Below, in pieces: positions 56,482-64,000 of a stretch of DNA of 64,000 nt; the stretch's first letter is position 1, and each line of letters starts with the position of its first letter. Source of the DNA: JBKEDC01 sp047971925 (GTDB lineage: Bacteria; Bacteroidota; Bacteroidia; Bacteroidales; Prolixibacteraceae); the NCBI GenBank assembly GCA_047971925.1, contig JBKEAC010000085.1, positions 29,874 to 93,873 on the forward strand. Reading direction: 5' to 3'. Under the pieces are notes generated by a model. That model was not told where the DNA came from. It was given only the letters and a program-made list of their open reading frames with translations, and ran no database searches. Position numbers and translations under genes: made by a program.

Positions 56482-57264
56482 ATGAAGAACTATACATTAA
56501 TGAGCATTTTCTTTCTGATTTCTATCTATTGCCATGCACAAGGCGAACTCACATTTACAAGCTCTGATAAAGGCAACGTTTCTGAAATGACACAGAAAAC
56601 ACTTCCCGCTTACATTGAAAATGGTCTGGTGAAAGGAAATATTAATTCTTCATTTGGAAGAAATGGTAATGCTTGTAAATACAATAAAGATGGTATCAAA
56701 GAAAGCCAAATATATGATGACGGTGAAACTCGTTTTTCAGTAGATTACGTTTACCATTATGAAAAATCATTCGTAACATCTCAAGAATTCTATATTAACC
56801 ACCCAGCTAATCTGCTTTGGAAAACCGCTCATTTTAAGTACAACAAAACGCAGAAGAAAATCACCCAAATCATCATGATTTCGGCAGAGGGCGATACGCT
56901 TGAAACAACCACTTATCTCTACAATAAAAAACAATTAGAACAGGAAATTTACTGCAATTACTTGTACCCTGATGAAAAATATATTTCTGAATTTTACTAC
57001 ACAGACAATAAGAGTTGTAAACCTTCTTCTGCAAAATACTTCAGCTTAATCGACGGCGAAAAAAAACTAGGCTCTTCTTGCACATCAAGCTATGATGAGC
57101 ATGGCAATGAACTTGAAAATAAAATGTTTGATGCTGATGGAAAACTTACTAGCATAAAAGAAAATCGATATTCCTATGACAAAAAGGGCAATTGGATACG
57201 GCGAGAAACTTATCTAGACAAAGAAGTTTACAACCTTACTGAACGCGAATTTAAGTATTATTGA
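56482..57264 (+). CDS. Exported protein with YD-like repeats, unknown function
   Basis: 260 residues; signal peptide to CHAQ. The body has repeating Tyr/Asp-containing beta segments (YNKDGIKESQIYDDGE, YDEHGNELENKMFDADGK, YSYDKKGNWIRRETY) resembling degenerate RHS/YD repeats as in small secreted Bacteroidota proteins. No enzymatic motif. Own promoter box, no partner gene close by. Function unknown. Confidence 0.6.
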   Translation: MKNYTLMSIFFLISIYCHAQGELTFTSSDKGNVSEMTQKTLPAYIENGLVKGNINSSFGRNGNACKYNKDGIKESQIYDDGETRFSVDYVYHYEKSFVTSQEFYINHPANLLWKTAHFKYNKTQKKITQIIMISAEGDTLETTTYLYNKKQLEQEIYCNYLYPDEKYISEFYYTDNKSCKPSSAKYFSLIDGEKKLGSSCTSSYDEHGNELENKMFDADGKLTSIKENRYSYDKKGNWIRRETYLDKEVYNLTEREFKYY

Positions 57265-57508
57265 ATCTACACCTCTTGGCTTTGTATCGTCCTAAAATAA
57301 ATATAGGGGTTGATTGGTTTAAGAGTTAAGGGGGGTTGTGGCAGGGCAACCGCATTTAAAATCTCATGATACTTAGTGTTGTTTTCCTGATTTTATAATC
57401 TTTGCAATGTATTTAGCAGGCTTACAAAATACATAAATTTCAAAAGCCCACTGCAAGCGGGCTAAAGGAAGCTTGCGAAAGTTGAATTATTTACTAAAAA
57501 TAGAATTT

Positions 57509-59836
57509 ATGAAACATTTATTTGTTGGAATTTTTGCATTGATTCTGTTTTCGTGTACCACGAAAACAGCAGAAGTGTCTTCAAATGCACTTCCTTATCC
57601 GCAACAAGAATTTAAAGGAGTTATTGGCTCTTCTTTTGAAGATTCGAAAGAGGATTACCCTCAGCCAATTCATGCAGAAAGCGATGCACCAAGCGTTTTG
57701 CTGATTCTTCTCGATGATATTGGTTTTGGGCAACCAGGTGTAACTGGTGGTCCGATACCAACTCCAGAGATGGATCAATTGGCAAATGATGGACTTACCT
57801 ACACACGTTTTCACACCACAGGCATTTGTAGCCCTACACGCGTTGCCTTGCTCACTGGTAGAAACCATCATCAGGCAGGTTTTGGTACAATTTCAGAGCT
57901 TTCCACTGGCTATCCTGGTTATAACAGTATTTGGGGAAAAGATGTGGCAAGCATGGCAGAAGTGTTGAGACAAAATGGCTATAGCACGGCTGCGTGGGGA
58001 AAATGGCACAATGCTCCCGACTGGGAAACTAGTCCCATTGGTCCGTTCGATCAATGGCCAACAGGTGTGGGCTTTGAATATTTCTATGGATTTCAAGGTG
58101 GAGAAACCAGTCAATATAATCCTCAGTTGTTTAAAAACACGACTCCAGTAGAGCCAAAAACAACTCCTGAGGAGGGCTATCATTTAACCGAAGATTTAAC
58201 CACAGATGCGATTGCATGGATGGGACAACAAAAATCTATCGACCCCAATAAGCCTTATTTCATTTACTTTGCCACCGGAGCAGCTCATGCGCCTTTGCAT
58301 GCGCCTAAATCGTGGATAACAAAATTTAAAGGTCAATTTGATGAGGGTTGGGATGTGATGAGAGAGCACACGCTTGCTCGTCAGAAAAGCATGGGTGTTG
58401 TTCCCGAAAACACACAGCTGTCAGCTCGTCCTGAATCTATTCCAGCTTGGGATAGTTTGAGTGCTGATGAGAAAAAATTATATGCTCGCCAGATGGAAGT
58501 GTTTGCTGCTTTTGTTGCGCACACCGATTCATGTGTGGGGAAACTTATCGATACAGCTAGAGAATTACCTAATGGCGATAACACAATGGTGATTTATGTT
58601 GTTGGCGACAATGGTTCAAGCCCTGAAGGAACGCTAACAGGTACATTGAACAACATCATGACACAAAATGGTTTCCCCGATAATGTTGAACGCCAATTAG
58701 CTGTTCTCGATGAAATTGGAGGTCCTAATTTTGAAAACCATTTCGCCGTGCCATGGGCTTGGGCTGGCAGTGCTCCTTTTCAATGGATGAAACGTGTGCC
58801 TTCTCATTTTGGCGGCACTCGAAATGGTATGATTATTTCATGGCCTAAGGGAATAAAATCTAAAGGTGAATATCGCACACAGTTTCACCATGTCATTGAT
58901 GTTGCTCCAACGGTTTATCAGGCTGCACACATCAACATGCCTGCTAGTGTGAATGGTGTTTCGCAAACACCTCTTGCTGGGGTGCCCATGAATTATTCGT
59001 TCGACCAAGTCGATGCTAAAGATACTCGCACAGTTCAATACTTTGAAACTGGTGGTCACCGTGCAATTTATAAAGATGGCTGGGTAGCGGCTTCTTTCCA
59101 TGGCGTTCCTTGGGCTCTAACGGGTTCTTTCGGATTCAATGACAACAAATGGGAACTTTATAATATTGATGAAGATTTCTCAGAATCTACCGATTTAGCA
59201 GCACAATATCCTGAAAAATTAGAGGAATTGAAGAAAGTGTTCGATGTTGAAGCACAGAAATACAATGTCTATCCGCTCGATGATCGCTTCGTGGAACGTG
59301 TAACTAATCCTAACCGACCATCGGTGTTGAGTGGAAGAACCGAATTTAATTACTTGCCTGGAACGGAACGTATTCCCGAAGGTAGCGCAGCTCCTGTTTA
59401 TGCCCGTTCGCACGAAATTTCAGCGAAAGTAAATTTCCAAAAAGGCAATGAAGGAGTTCTTATTGCAAATGGTGGTTCAGCTGCTGGATACTCTTTGTTT
59501 ATTGAAAATGACCAGTTGGTTTATTATTATAATTTCTTCCATGTGAGTCATTATAAAGTGCTGTCTACAAAACTTCCAATCGGACAACTCGACATTCAAA
59601 TGATTTACACACAAGAATCAACTGAAAAAGGTGGAGGCGGTACTGCTCAACTCCTTGTGAACGGTCAGAAAGTTGGCGAAGGTGCTATTGAAAAAGTTGT
59701 GCCCGCCCGCTATTCAGCTACCGAAACGCTCGATATTGGAAAGGATTTAGGTTCAACAGTTTCTCCCGATTATCGTGCAAAAGCACCATATGCTTACAAT
59801 GGTACAATTGACTATGTGAAAATCAGTTTGAAATAG
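57509..59836 (+). CDS. Arylsulfatase-family lipoprotein
   Basis: Hydrolyses sulfate esters; 775 residues from ATG 57509 (the upstream in-frame start adds 12 residues before the signal). Lipoprotein signal KHLFVGIFALILFSC. Metal-binding Asp pair LLDDIGFG at about residues 68–74; the CSPTR motif, whose Cys (about residue 107) is converted to formylglycine, is in TTGICSPTRVALLTGRNHH. GKWHNAP is the second metal/sulfate block. The C-terminal ~150 residues are beta-rich and probably a lectin-like domain (KVNFQKGNEGVLIANGG). Long AtsA-like form. An anaerobic sulfatase-maturating enzyme is not in the window. Substrate unknown. Confidence 0.92.
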   Translation: MKHLFVGIFALILFSCTTKTAEVSSNALPYPQQEFKGVIGSSFEDSKEDYPQPIHAESDAPSVLLILLDDIGFGQPGVTGGPIPTPEMDQLANDGLTYTRFHTTGICSPTRVALLTGRNHHQAGFGTISELSTGYPGYNSIWGKDVASMAEVLRQNGYSTAAWGKWHNAPDWETSPIGPFDQWPTGVGFEYFYGFQGGETSQYNPQLFKNTTPVEPKTTPEEGYHLTEDLTTDAIAWMGQQKSIDPNKPYFIYFATGAAHAPLHAPKSWITKFKGQFDEGWDVMREHTLARQKSMGVVPENTQLSARPESIPAWDSLSADEKKLYARQMEVFAAFVAHTDSCVGKLIDTARELPNGDNTMVIYVVGDNGSSPEGTLTGTLNNIMTQNGFPDNVERQLAVLDEIGGPNFENHFAVPWAWAGSAPFQWMKRVPSHFGGTRNGMIISWPKGIKSKGEYRTQFHHVIDVAPTVYQAAHINMPASVNGVSQTPLAGVPMNYSFDQVDAKDTRTVQYFETGGHRAIYKDGWVAASFHGVPWALTGSFGFNDNKWELYNIDEDFSESTDLAAQYPEKLEELKKVFDVEAQKYNVYPLDDRFVERVTNPNRPSVLSGRTEFNYLPGTERIPEGSAAPVYARSHEISAKVNFQKGNEGVLIANGGSAAGYSLFIENDQLVYYYNFFHVSHYKVLSTKLPIGQLDIQMIYTQESTEKGGGGTAQLLVNGQKVGEGAIEKVVPARYSATETLDIGKDLGSTVSPDYRAKAPYAYNGTIDYVKISLK

Positions 59837-59907
59837 TGCTGCACTATTGAGGGCTGTCAAATCAAGATATAAGGTTAGTTGAACTGCCGAGTGACATGCC
59901 TTCTTAA

Positions 59908-60000
59908 AGGAACTTCTAAAAATTAGCTCTTTGGTCATTTGATTTTATGAGCGATAGATTTTGGACTAATCGGTGAGACGCATTGCATGCGTCTCACCGA
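59908..60000 (+). mobile_element. MITE-like element, left part with hairpin core
   Basis: Begins AGGAACTTCTAAAAATTAG directly after TTAA (59904–59907), keeps GGTCATTTGATTTTATGA and GATAGATTTTGGACTAAT like the 63226 copy, then a 13-bp perfect stem CGGTGAGACGCAT (59971–59983) and ATGCGTCTCACCG (59987–59999) with a 3-nt loop. The right inverted end is not found nearby, so it is truncated. The remaining bases to 60200 carry no gene. Confidence 0.7.
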
Positions 60001-60207
60001 AACTTTTGAAACTACACCCGTGAACTCCGCAACCATGCACTGCGACGCATGCAAAGCCTCGCACCACAACATTCAACATCGGAGTGAAAATTCAAAATTA
60101 CTGTGCCCTTGTTTTTTGCAGAAGAAACCACTCTCCAATAATACAAAAAGAAAAGACGAGGAAAGAAGATCCTTCCAACATGACAATTTCAAGCTGTTAG
60201 CAAAAAA

Positions 60208-60237
60208 AAATCTGGAGAATGGGAGTTCTCCAGATTT
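60208..60237 (-). terminator. Hairpin terminator for the DUF6261-like gene
   Basis: AAATCTGGAGAA, loop TGGGAG, TTCTCCAGATTT; on the minus strand it is followed by nine T. Confidence 0.85.
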
Positions 60238-60280
60238 GTATTATTGCGCATTAACTCCTTGAGCAAGAAGAGTGCATGAT

Positions 60281-61039
60281 TTAAGCTTGCAGATTGTTTT
60301 CTACTTCAGTGCCCGATTGTTCCGCATTGCCCATTCGTTTTTTAATGTAGATGTTTCGCGACTTGATGATGGCATTAATGGCATTGGTGTAATCGTCATA
60401 ATCAACCGCAGGCACCTTGCTCATCACTTCCAAGTAAGTCAACAAGTCGCTATTAATCAATTGATATAGTTTGTTTCGAAGCGTATAACCTGAATTTTTC
60501 ATTTGTTGCTTTTCGCGAGAATCATAGAACTGAGAAAATCTACTCATGAAAAGAAGCTGAAGCTCCGATAGTTTTGCAAGTGTGCTAGCAGCATGGGTAA
60601 TGCTGTTAACTAAGGGGCTCACACTCTCCTCTTTCAAATCGGCAATCAAAGCCGAAAGATTTGAGTTGAAGGTCAAGTGTGCTCTACTTTTAATAATGGC
60701 CGCGTGGTGTCGATTAATGATTTGCAGCACTTGTTTTGCAGCTGCTTGCGAAGCGATGTTCTCAAGGAGTGAGTTTGATTCAATTAATTTTCGAAAACAC
60801 CAGTAAGCTTGTCGCAAATCGTTAAGAGATTCTGTTAAATCAGATTTCACACGCTCTTGGTTAATGATGTTGTTCAACTCTAGCTGACTGCCTTCAATGG
60901 AGTCGAGCAAACTACTTAAATACGCATCGTTGGATAAATCGAGCAAGTTTGTTTTTTCTAAAATTGCTTGCGAAATACTGTTCATTTCACTCATTCGGAT
61001 GCTGTTGGCAACTCTTGCCATTTTACTAATAACTGTCAT
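60281..61039 (-). CDS. DUF6261-like helical protein
   Basis: 252 residues, almost wholly helical, with many Leu, Ser and Ala and no signal peptide or membrane segment. It matches in length and style (RHHAAIIKSRAHLTFNSNLS, LRQAYWCFRKLIE) the Bacteroidota family DUF6261, but I rate the match as moderate. Function unknown. Monocistronic, with its own terminator; the repeat arrays lie just upstream. Confidence 0.55.
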   Translation of the reverse strand: MTVISKMARVANSIRMSEMNSISQAILEKTNLLDLSNDAYLSSLLDSIEGSQLELNNIINQERVKSDLTESLNDLRQAYWCFRKLIESNSLLENIASQAAAKQVLQIINRHHAAIIKSRAHLTFNSNLSALIADLKEESVSPLVNSITHAASTLAKLSELQLLFMSRFSQFYDSREKQQMKNSGYTLRNKLYQLINSDLLTYLEVMSKVPAVDYDDYTNAINAIIKSRNIYIKKRMGNAEQSGTEVENNLQA

Positions 61040-61399
61040 AATATTAAATTTAAAAAATTAAAAAATGTTTTTTGTTGAAAATTTGATTGCAATCATTTGT
61101 TTTCATCTGTTTATAATTTGTTTTTTAGTTGTCATATGTATCTCGCCATTATAGTCATGCTCGTGTGTGAGATTCATAAGCTCATGGCTCGTTTCGTGAA
61201 ATCAGAATTAGAATCTGTTTTCATATCTATACATATACTTTCGAGCAAGTTTTTACACTTTTCGCTGAAATTTTTTTAATTTATTTTTTCAACCAACAGT
61301 TAATCAGTCTGTTTTATCTTGCTATTTAGAATGAGTTTAAGTGGAAAAGCACGAGAAATTAGCCCATTTTTGAACTTTCAGTCGTTTGAAACAGTAAAT
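61040..61399. other. Intergenic, no gene seen
   Basis: Upstream region of the DUF6261-like gene. AT-rich; the small open frame inside has no protein-like features. Confidence 0.4.
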
Positions 61400-61841
61400 T
61401 TCATGCTTTCCGAACTGCGGAGGAGCGTCAAAGGAGTTGTGCATTTGCGTTCCTAAGTAGTTAGAAACGCCAAAGGAGTCGTGCAGATGCATTCCTAAGT
61501 AGTTAGGAATGCCAAAGGAGTCGTGCAGATGCATTCCTAAGTAGTTAGAAACGCCAAAGGAGTCGTGCAGATGCATTCCTAAGTAGTTAGGAATGCCAAA
61601 GGAGTTGTGCAGATGCATTCCTAAGTAGTTAGGAACACATATGTTTTTGTGCGCTGACGTTCCTAAGCTGTTAGGAAAGCAATGTAAGTAGTTCGCTGAC
61701 GTTCCTAAGTTGTTAGGAAAGCAATGTAAGTAGTGCGCTGACGTTCCTAAGCTGTTAGGAAAGCAATGTAAGTAGTGCGCTGGCGTTCCTAAGCTGTTAG
61801 GAAAGCGATGTAAGTAGTGCGCTGGCGTTCCTAAGCTTCAT
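61400..61841 (-). repeat. Array C: 42-bp tandem repeats with strong palindromes
   Basis: TTCCTAAG recurs at 61450, 61492, 61534, 61576, 61618, 61660, 61702, 61744, 61786 and 61828, always 42 apart; a degenerate unit starts at 61408. Cores are hairpins such as TTCCTAAGCTGTTAGGAA (7-bp stem, 4-nt loop). Two blocks: 61430–61640 with CAAAGGAGT(C/T)GTGCA spacers, in which unit types alternate (AGAAACGCC, AGGAATGCC), and 61650–61840 with GCAATGTAAGTAGT spacers. Read on the minus strand it starts with TGAAGCTTAGG, like the seeds of A and B, so orientation is taken as minus. A 93-codon 14-residue-repeat frame is open on that strand but is judged not coding. Confidence 0.88.
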
Positions 61842-61891
61842 AAACATGATATACTTCATTACTGGAAAACTCAAATTTGATAACCCACTAT

Positions 61892-62292
61892 ATTCGACAT
61901 AGAGCCGAATAATTTGACTCTTTTGTTCTTCTTAGCTTAGAGGAGGAAGTGCTTGAAACACGCTTGCAATACACTTTCAACAACCGTTCATCTTCATACT
62001 TTCGCAGAAGTCTGCCGAATAAGTGTGGGAGCCTTCTGTCATTTCGCAGAAGCCTGCCGAATAAGTGCGGGAGCCTTTTGTCGTTTCGCAAAAGCACGCC
62101 GAACAAGAGCGGGAGCCTTTTGTCGTTTCGCAGAAGCCTGCCGAATAAGTGCGGGAGCCTTTTGTTGTTTCGCAAAAACATGCCGAACAAGAGCGGGAGC
62201 CTTTTGTCGTTTAATTGAATCCACAAGCAATGCGTTTTTCAACGCAATGCCCCTACTCAATCAATTCAACATGGAGCTAATAATTTAGCCTC
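61892..62292 (+). repeat. Element around array D, with leader and trailer shared with 33601–33855
   Basis: Imperfect direct repeats bound it: 61892–61920 starts ATTCGACATAGAGC and 62264–62292 starts ATTCAACATGGAGC, both continuing into AATAATTT. The leader at 61937–61981 and trailer at 62234–62252 match element B'. The interval between them is 252 bases, six 42-bp periods. Confidence 0.7.
61999..62215 (+). repeat. Array D: 42-bp tandem repeats, GC-richer
   Basis: TTCGC starts units at 62001, 62043, 62085, 62127 and 62169, 42 apart; a sixth step ends at TTAAT near 62211. Types alternate from 62043: CAGAAGCCTGCCGAATAAG and CAAAAGCACGCCGAACAAG, each followed by GCGGGAGCC. The imperfect stem CTGCCG and CGGGAG flanks AATAAGTG. 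Several frames on both strands stay open because the unit lacks stops, which is not evidence of coding. Clearly GC-richer than flanking DNA. Confidence 0.88.
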
Positions 62293-62351
62293 ATGAGCCT
62301 GTTTTTTTTAACACCAAGCTTATTGTGAGTCCTTGATTTAAAAAATGAAAA

Positions 62352-62375
62352 CCCCAGAGCAACACGTGCTCCAGG
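62352..62375 (-). terminator. Hairpin downstream of the superoxide dismutase gene
   Basis: CCC-A-GAGCA, loop ACACG, TGCTC-CA-GGG; minus-strand reading is followed by TTTTC and further T-runs. Confidence 0.55.
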
Positions 62376-62432
62376 GAAAATCAAAAATCAACTAACCTTT
62401 ATCTTGTAAATCGACAGGAAGATGACGAATGC

Positions 62433-63032
62433 TTACTGCCTATACTTTGCTTCAACCACATCCCAATTAATTAATTCAAAGAATGCTTTAATATAATCGG
62501 GACGGCGATTCTGATAGGTCAAATAATAGGCATGTTCCCAAACATCGAGTCCCAAAATCGGACTGCCTTTCACGCTTGCCACATCCATCAACGGATTATC
62601 TTGATTGGGGGTGCTCGAAATGACCAAATTATTCCCTTGTTTCACAAGCCACGCCCAGCCCGACCCAAATTGAGTGCTTGCCGCTTTCGAAAATTGTTCT
62701 TTAAAGCCATCAAATGAACCAAAGGCACTAGCTAATTTCTCCTCAAAGTCGTTTGAAGGCTGCTTTGATCCGCCAGGAGCTAGCACTTCCCAAAATAAAG
62801 AGTGATTGAAATGACCACCAGCATTGTTGCGTATTGCAGCCGATTGCCTAGAAACATGCGTTAAAATATTTTCTAAACTTTCATCCTCTAATGCCGTGCC
62901 ACTAATGGCAGCGTTCAGATTGCTAACATAGGCAGCATGGTGCTTTGAATGGTGAATTTCCATTGTGCGAGCATCTATCATTGGTTCTAATGCTTGATAG
63001 GCATATTTCAGTTCTGGTAATTTAAATGACAT
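62433..63032 (-). CDS. Superoxide dismutase (Fe/Mn)
   Basis: Converts superoxide to hydrogen peroxide and oxygen in the cytosol. 199 residues, normal length. Metal ligands: His27 (MEIHHSKHHAAYV), His of GHFNHSLFW (about residue 76), and Asp and His in LDVWEHAYYL. FGSGWAWLV and the QNRRPDYI ending are typical. The metal preference is not decided from these motifs. The first ~12 residues (FKLPELKYAYQALEP) are normal. Monocistronic. Suits an anaerobe or microaerophile meeting oxygen. Confidence 0.96.
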   Translation of the reverse strand: MSFKLPELKYAYQALEPMIDARTMEIHHSKHHAAYVSNLNAAISGTALEDESLENILTHVSRQSAAIRNNAGGHFNHSLFWEVLAPGGSKQPSNDFEEKLASAFGSFDGFKEQFSKAASTQFGSGWAWLVKQGNNLVISSTPNQDNPLMDVASVKGSPILGLDVWEHAYYLTYQNRRPDYIKAFFELINWDVVEAKYRQ

Positions 63033-63225
63033 AAATCTTAAATTTTAGTAGGGCTAAAGCTTCGCAACTTCTTGCCCTTGTTAATGACTATTAAACCCTC
63101 CAACACACACGAAAGTTTCGCTCCGTTCCATGTTTCTTAATGGATAAAATAGATGATTGATTGATGAAATAAATAGGCAAATTAAAGCTTGCAAGTTAGC
63201 GCAATTAAAACAAGCTCTTTTTTAA

Positions 63226-63412
63226 GGGGACTTCTAAAAATTAGCTGTTAGGTCATTTTGATTTTATGGGAGATAGATTTTGGACTAATTTCGCAGAAGC
63301 ATAGCGAGCTATGGTTTAAGAAATTAGTGCAAAAGATACGCTCAGAAAACAAAATGAACAACAGCTGTATTTAGCAGCTTCCCCAGTTTAAAACTAATTT
63401 TTAGAAGTTCCC
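63226..63412 (+). mobile_element. MITE-like element, complete copy with 19-bp inverted ends and TTAA flanks
   Basis: Left end GGGGACTTCTAAAAATTAG (63226–63244) and right end CTAATTTTTAGAAGTTCCC (63394–63412), 18 of 19 inverted matches. TTAA lies directly outside both ends (63222–63225 and 63413–63416), the form of a 4-bp target duplication. 187 bp, no ORF. Its middle holds TTTCGCAGAAGC (63289–63300), also the start of array D units, and AACAAAATGAACAACA, shared with the copy at 9906. No transposase in the window. Confidence 0.82.
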
Positions 63413-63476
63413 TTAATCTAAAGATAAGTATTGCATCATTCCACTGCTCAATGAATACTATTTAATCAGATGTGTT

Positions 63477-63484
63477 ATTTTTGC
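63477..63484 (+). promoter_or_regulatory. -7 box (TATTTTTG) for the porin-like gene
   Basis: Exact TAnnTTTG match 24 bases before the ATG at 63508. Confidence 0.5.
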
Positions 63485-63507
63485 ATACAAATAAAAATGG
63501 AAAAACA

Positions 63508-64000
63508 ATGTTTAGAAAAAACCTGCTTGTTTTGAGCTTAACACTCGCAACAATGTCGATTTTTGCCCAAGATGGCAATAAGAAAATAACGCTAAAGCCC
63601 TATGGATTCGTGCGCAGCGATTTTTATACCGACTCCTACAAGGGTGTCGATGTGGCACAAGATAACTTCTACCTAGTTCCGCTTTATGCCGGTGTCGATG
63701 CCTCAGGAAAGGACATTAATCAAAGTCAAAGTGCCAACCTCACAGCGCTTGCCACGCGGCTAGGCGTGAAAATTGCCGGGCAAGAAGTTCTTGGAGCACA
63801 AACATCGGCAGTCATTGAAGTCGATTTTGCCGGAATTACCAAGTTGCAAGCCAATCTCTTGCGCATTCGTCTTGCTTTTGTCGATTTGAAATGGGAAACC
63901 CTTCGCCTACGCATGGGTCAAGATTGGCACCCCTACTGGAATGAAGGGCTTTGTCCAACAGTTGCATCCTTCAACACCGGAGCTCCATTCATGGCGTTTA
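63508..64000 (+). CDS. Porin-like outer-membrane protein, 5' part (truncated by window edge)
   Basis: 164 residues visible; the frame is open to the end of the window. Signal peptide MFRKNLLVLSLTLATMSIFAQ. Mature part starts ITLKPYGFVRSDFYTDSYKG, with alternating strands and the later LRLRMGQDWHPYW, as in porin-like barrels (DcaP or phosphate-porin style). Slightly richer in G and C than its neighbours. Function not decided. Confidence 0.7.
   Translation, partial: MFRKNLLVLSLTLATMSIFAQDGNKKITLKPYGFVRSDFYTDSYKGVDVAQDNFYLVPLYAGVDASGKDINQSQSANLTALATRLGVKIAGQEVLGAQTSAVIEVDFAGITKLQANLLRIRLAFVDLKWETLRLRMGQDWHPYWNEGLCPTVASFNTGAPFMAF

Noticed and set aside
59987..60262. 91-codon plus-strand frame after the sulfatase
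   Set aside because: It begins inside the MITE hairpin and runs through a terminator; composition is not protein-like.
61400..62215. CRISPR array
   Set aside because: There are no unique spacers: the whole 42-bp unit is repeated or alternates between two types, and no cas gene is present.
61888..62288. Several overlapping open frames over array D (both strands)
   Set aside because: All come from the same GC-richer 42-bp unit lacking stops in several frames; no codon signal distinguishes one.
63226..63412. Riboswitch or rho-independent terminator between sod and the porin gene
   Set aside because: The long inverted ends with TTAA flanks and dispersed copies fit a mobile element better; no T-run follows a compact stem.

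Overview
The window is about 64 kb of AT-rich chromosome from a member of the Bacteroidota, most likely Bacteroidales or a close relative. The evidence is the order bamD–rpoZ–coaBC–DUF4835–recN, the sigma-54 activator–lptE–small TPR gene–secG order, the purC/phoH pair, several families known almost only from this phylum (DUF4831, DUF5723, BACON plus M60, probably DUF6261), and repeated -7 boxes of the form TAnnTTTG in place of an E. coli type -10. Shine-Dalgarno sequences are mostly absent. No plasmid, phage, rRNA or CRISPR locus is present. Genus cannot be fixed from what is visible.

Layout. 1–9 kb: end of pheT, a Spy-like periplasmic protein, msrA, a VTT membrane protein, an iron alcohol dehydrogenase, then the leftward bamD-to-recN operon. 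9.1–10.1 kb: an intergenic island with a 42-bp tandem array (array A) and a MITE-like piece. 10.1–18 kb: a phosphatase-superfamily protein, a lipoprotein, a DUF5723 barrel, a FUSC membrane protein and kdsB. 18.1–26.4 kb: a receiver protein, two tandem copies of a TPR gene (only the second keeps its outer-membrane barrel), a HEAT membrane protein, a processive GT2 glycosyltransferase with a C-terminal SPOR domain, and a sigma-54 activator; this looks like an exopolysaccharide synthesis and export locus. 26.4–33.5 kb: lptE, secG, a heterodimeric ABC exporter, a gamma carbonic anhydrase and a nucleotidyltransferase. 33.6–34.5 kb: a second repeat island (an array-poor element plus array B). 34.6–41.8 kb: an Omp85-like protein, a DPP-IV peptidase and a TPR protein with near-identical internal repeats. 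41.9–42.3 kb: three identical tRNA-Lys genes. 42.3–57.3 kb: a pair of envelope proteins of unknown role, purC/phoH, DUF4831, pepD with a POT peptide transporter, an M60 peptidase lipoprotein, an alpha-oxoamine synthase and a secreted protein. 57.5–64 kb: an arylsulfatase lipoprotein, a DUF6261-like gene, arrays C and D back to back, Fe/Mn superoxide dismutase and the start of a porin-like protein.

The most unusual content is between genes. Four tandem arrays (A at 9.5 kb, B at 34 kb, C at 61.6 kb, D at 62.1 kb) have different unit sequences, but all have an exact 42-bp period. Their units usually alternate to give an 84-bp higher-order repeat, and each unit carries a small inverted repeat. 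Arrays A and B share a roughly 100-bp leader. Array D shares its leader and trailer with a nearly array-free element beside array B. A separate MITE-like family (inverted ends beginning GGGGACTTCTAAAAATTAG, often beside TTAA) occurs at five places, often fused to these arrays. This is the best candidate in the window for an undescribed system.

Most coding genes are envelope biogenesis (bamD, lptE, Omp85-like, secG, kdsB), peptide and glycan use (DPP-IV, PepD, POT, M60, sulfatase) or core metabolism. All assignments come from reading the sequence; no database search was run.
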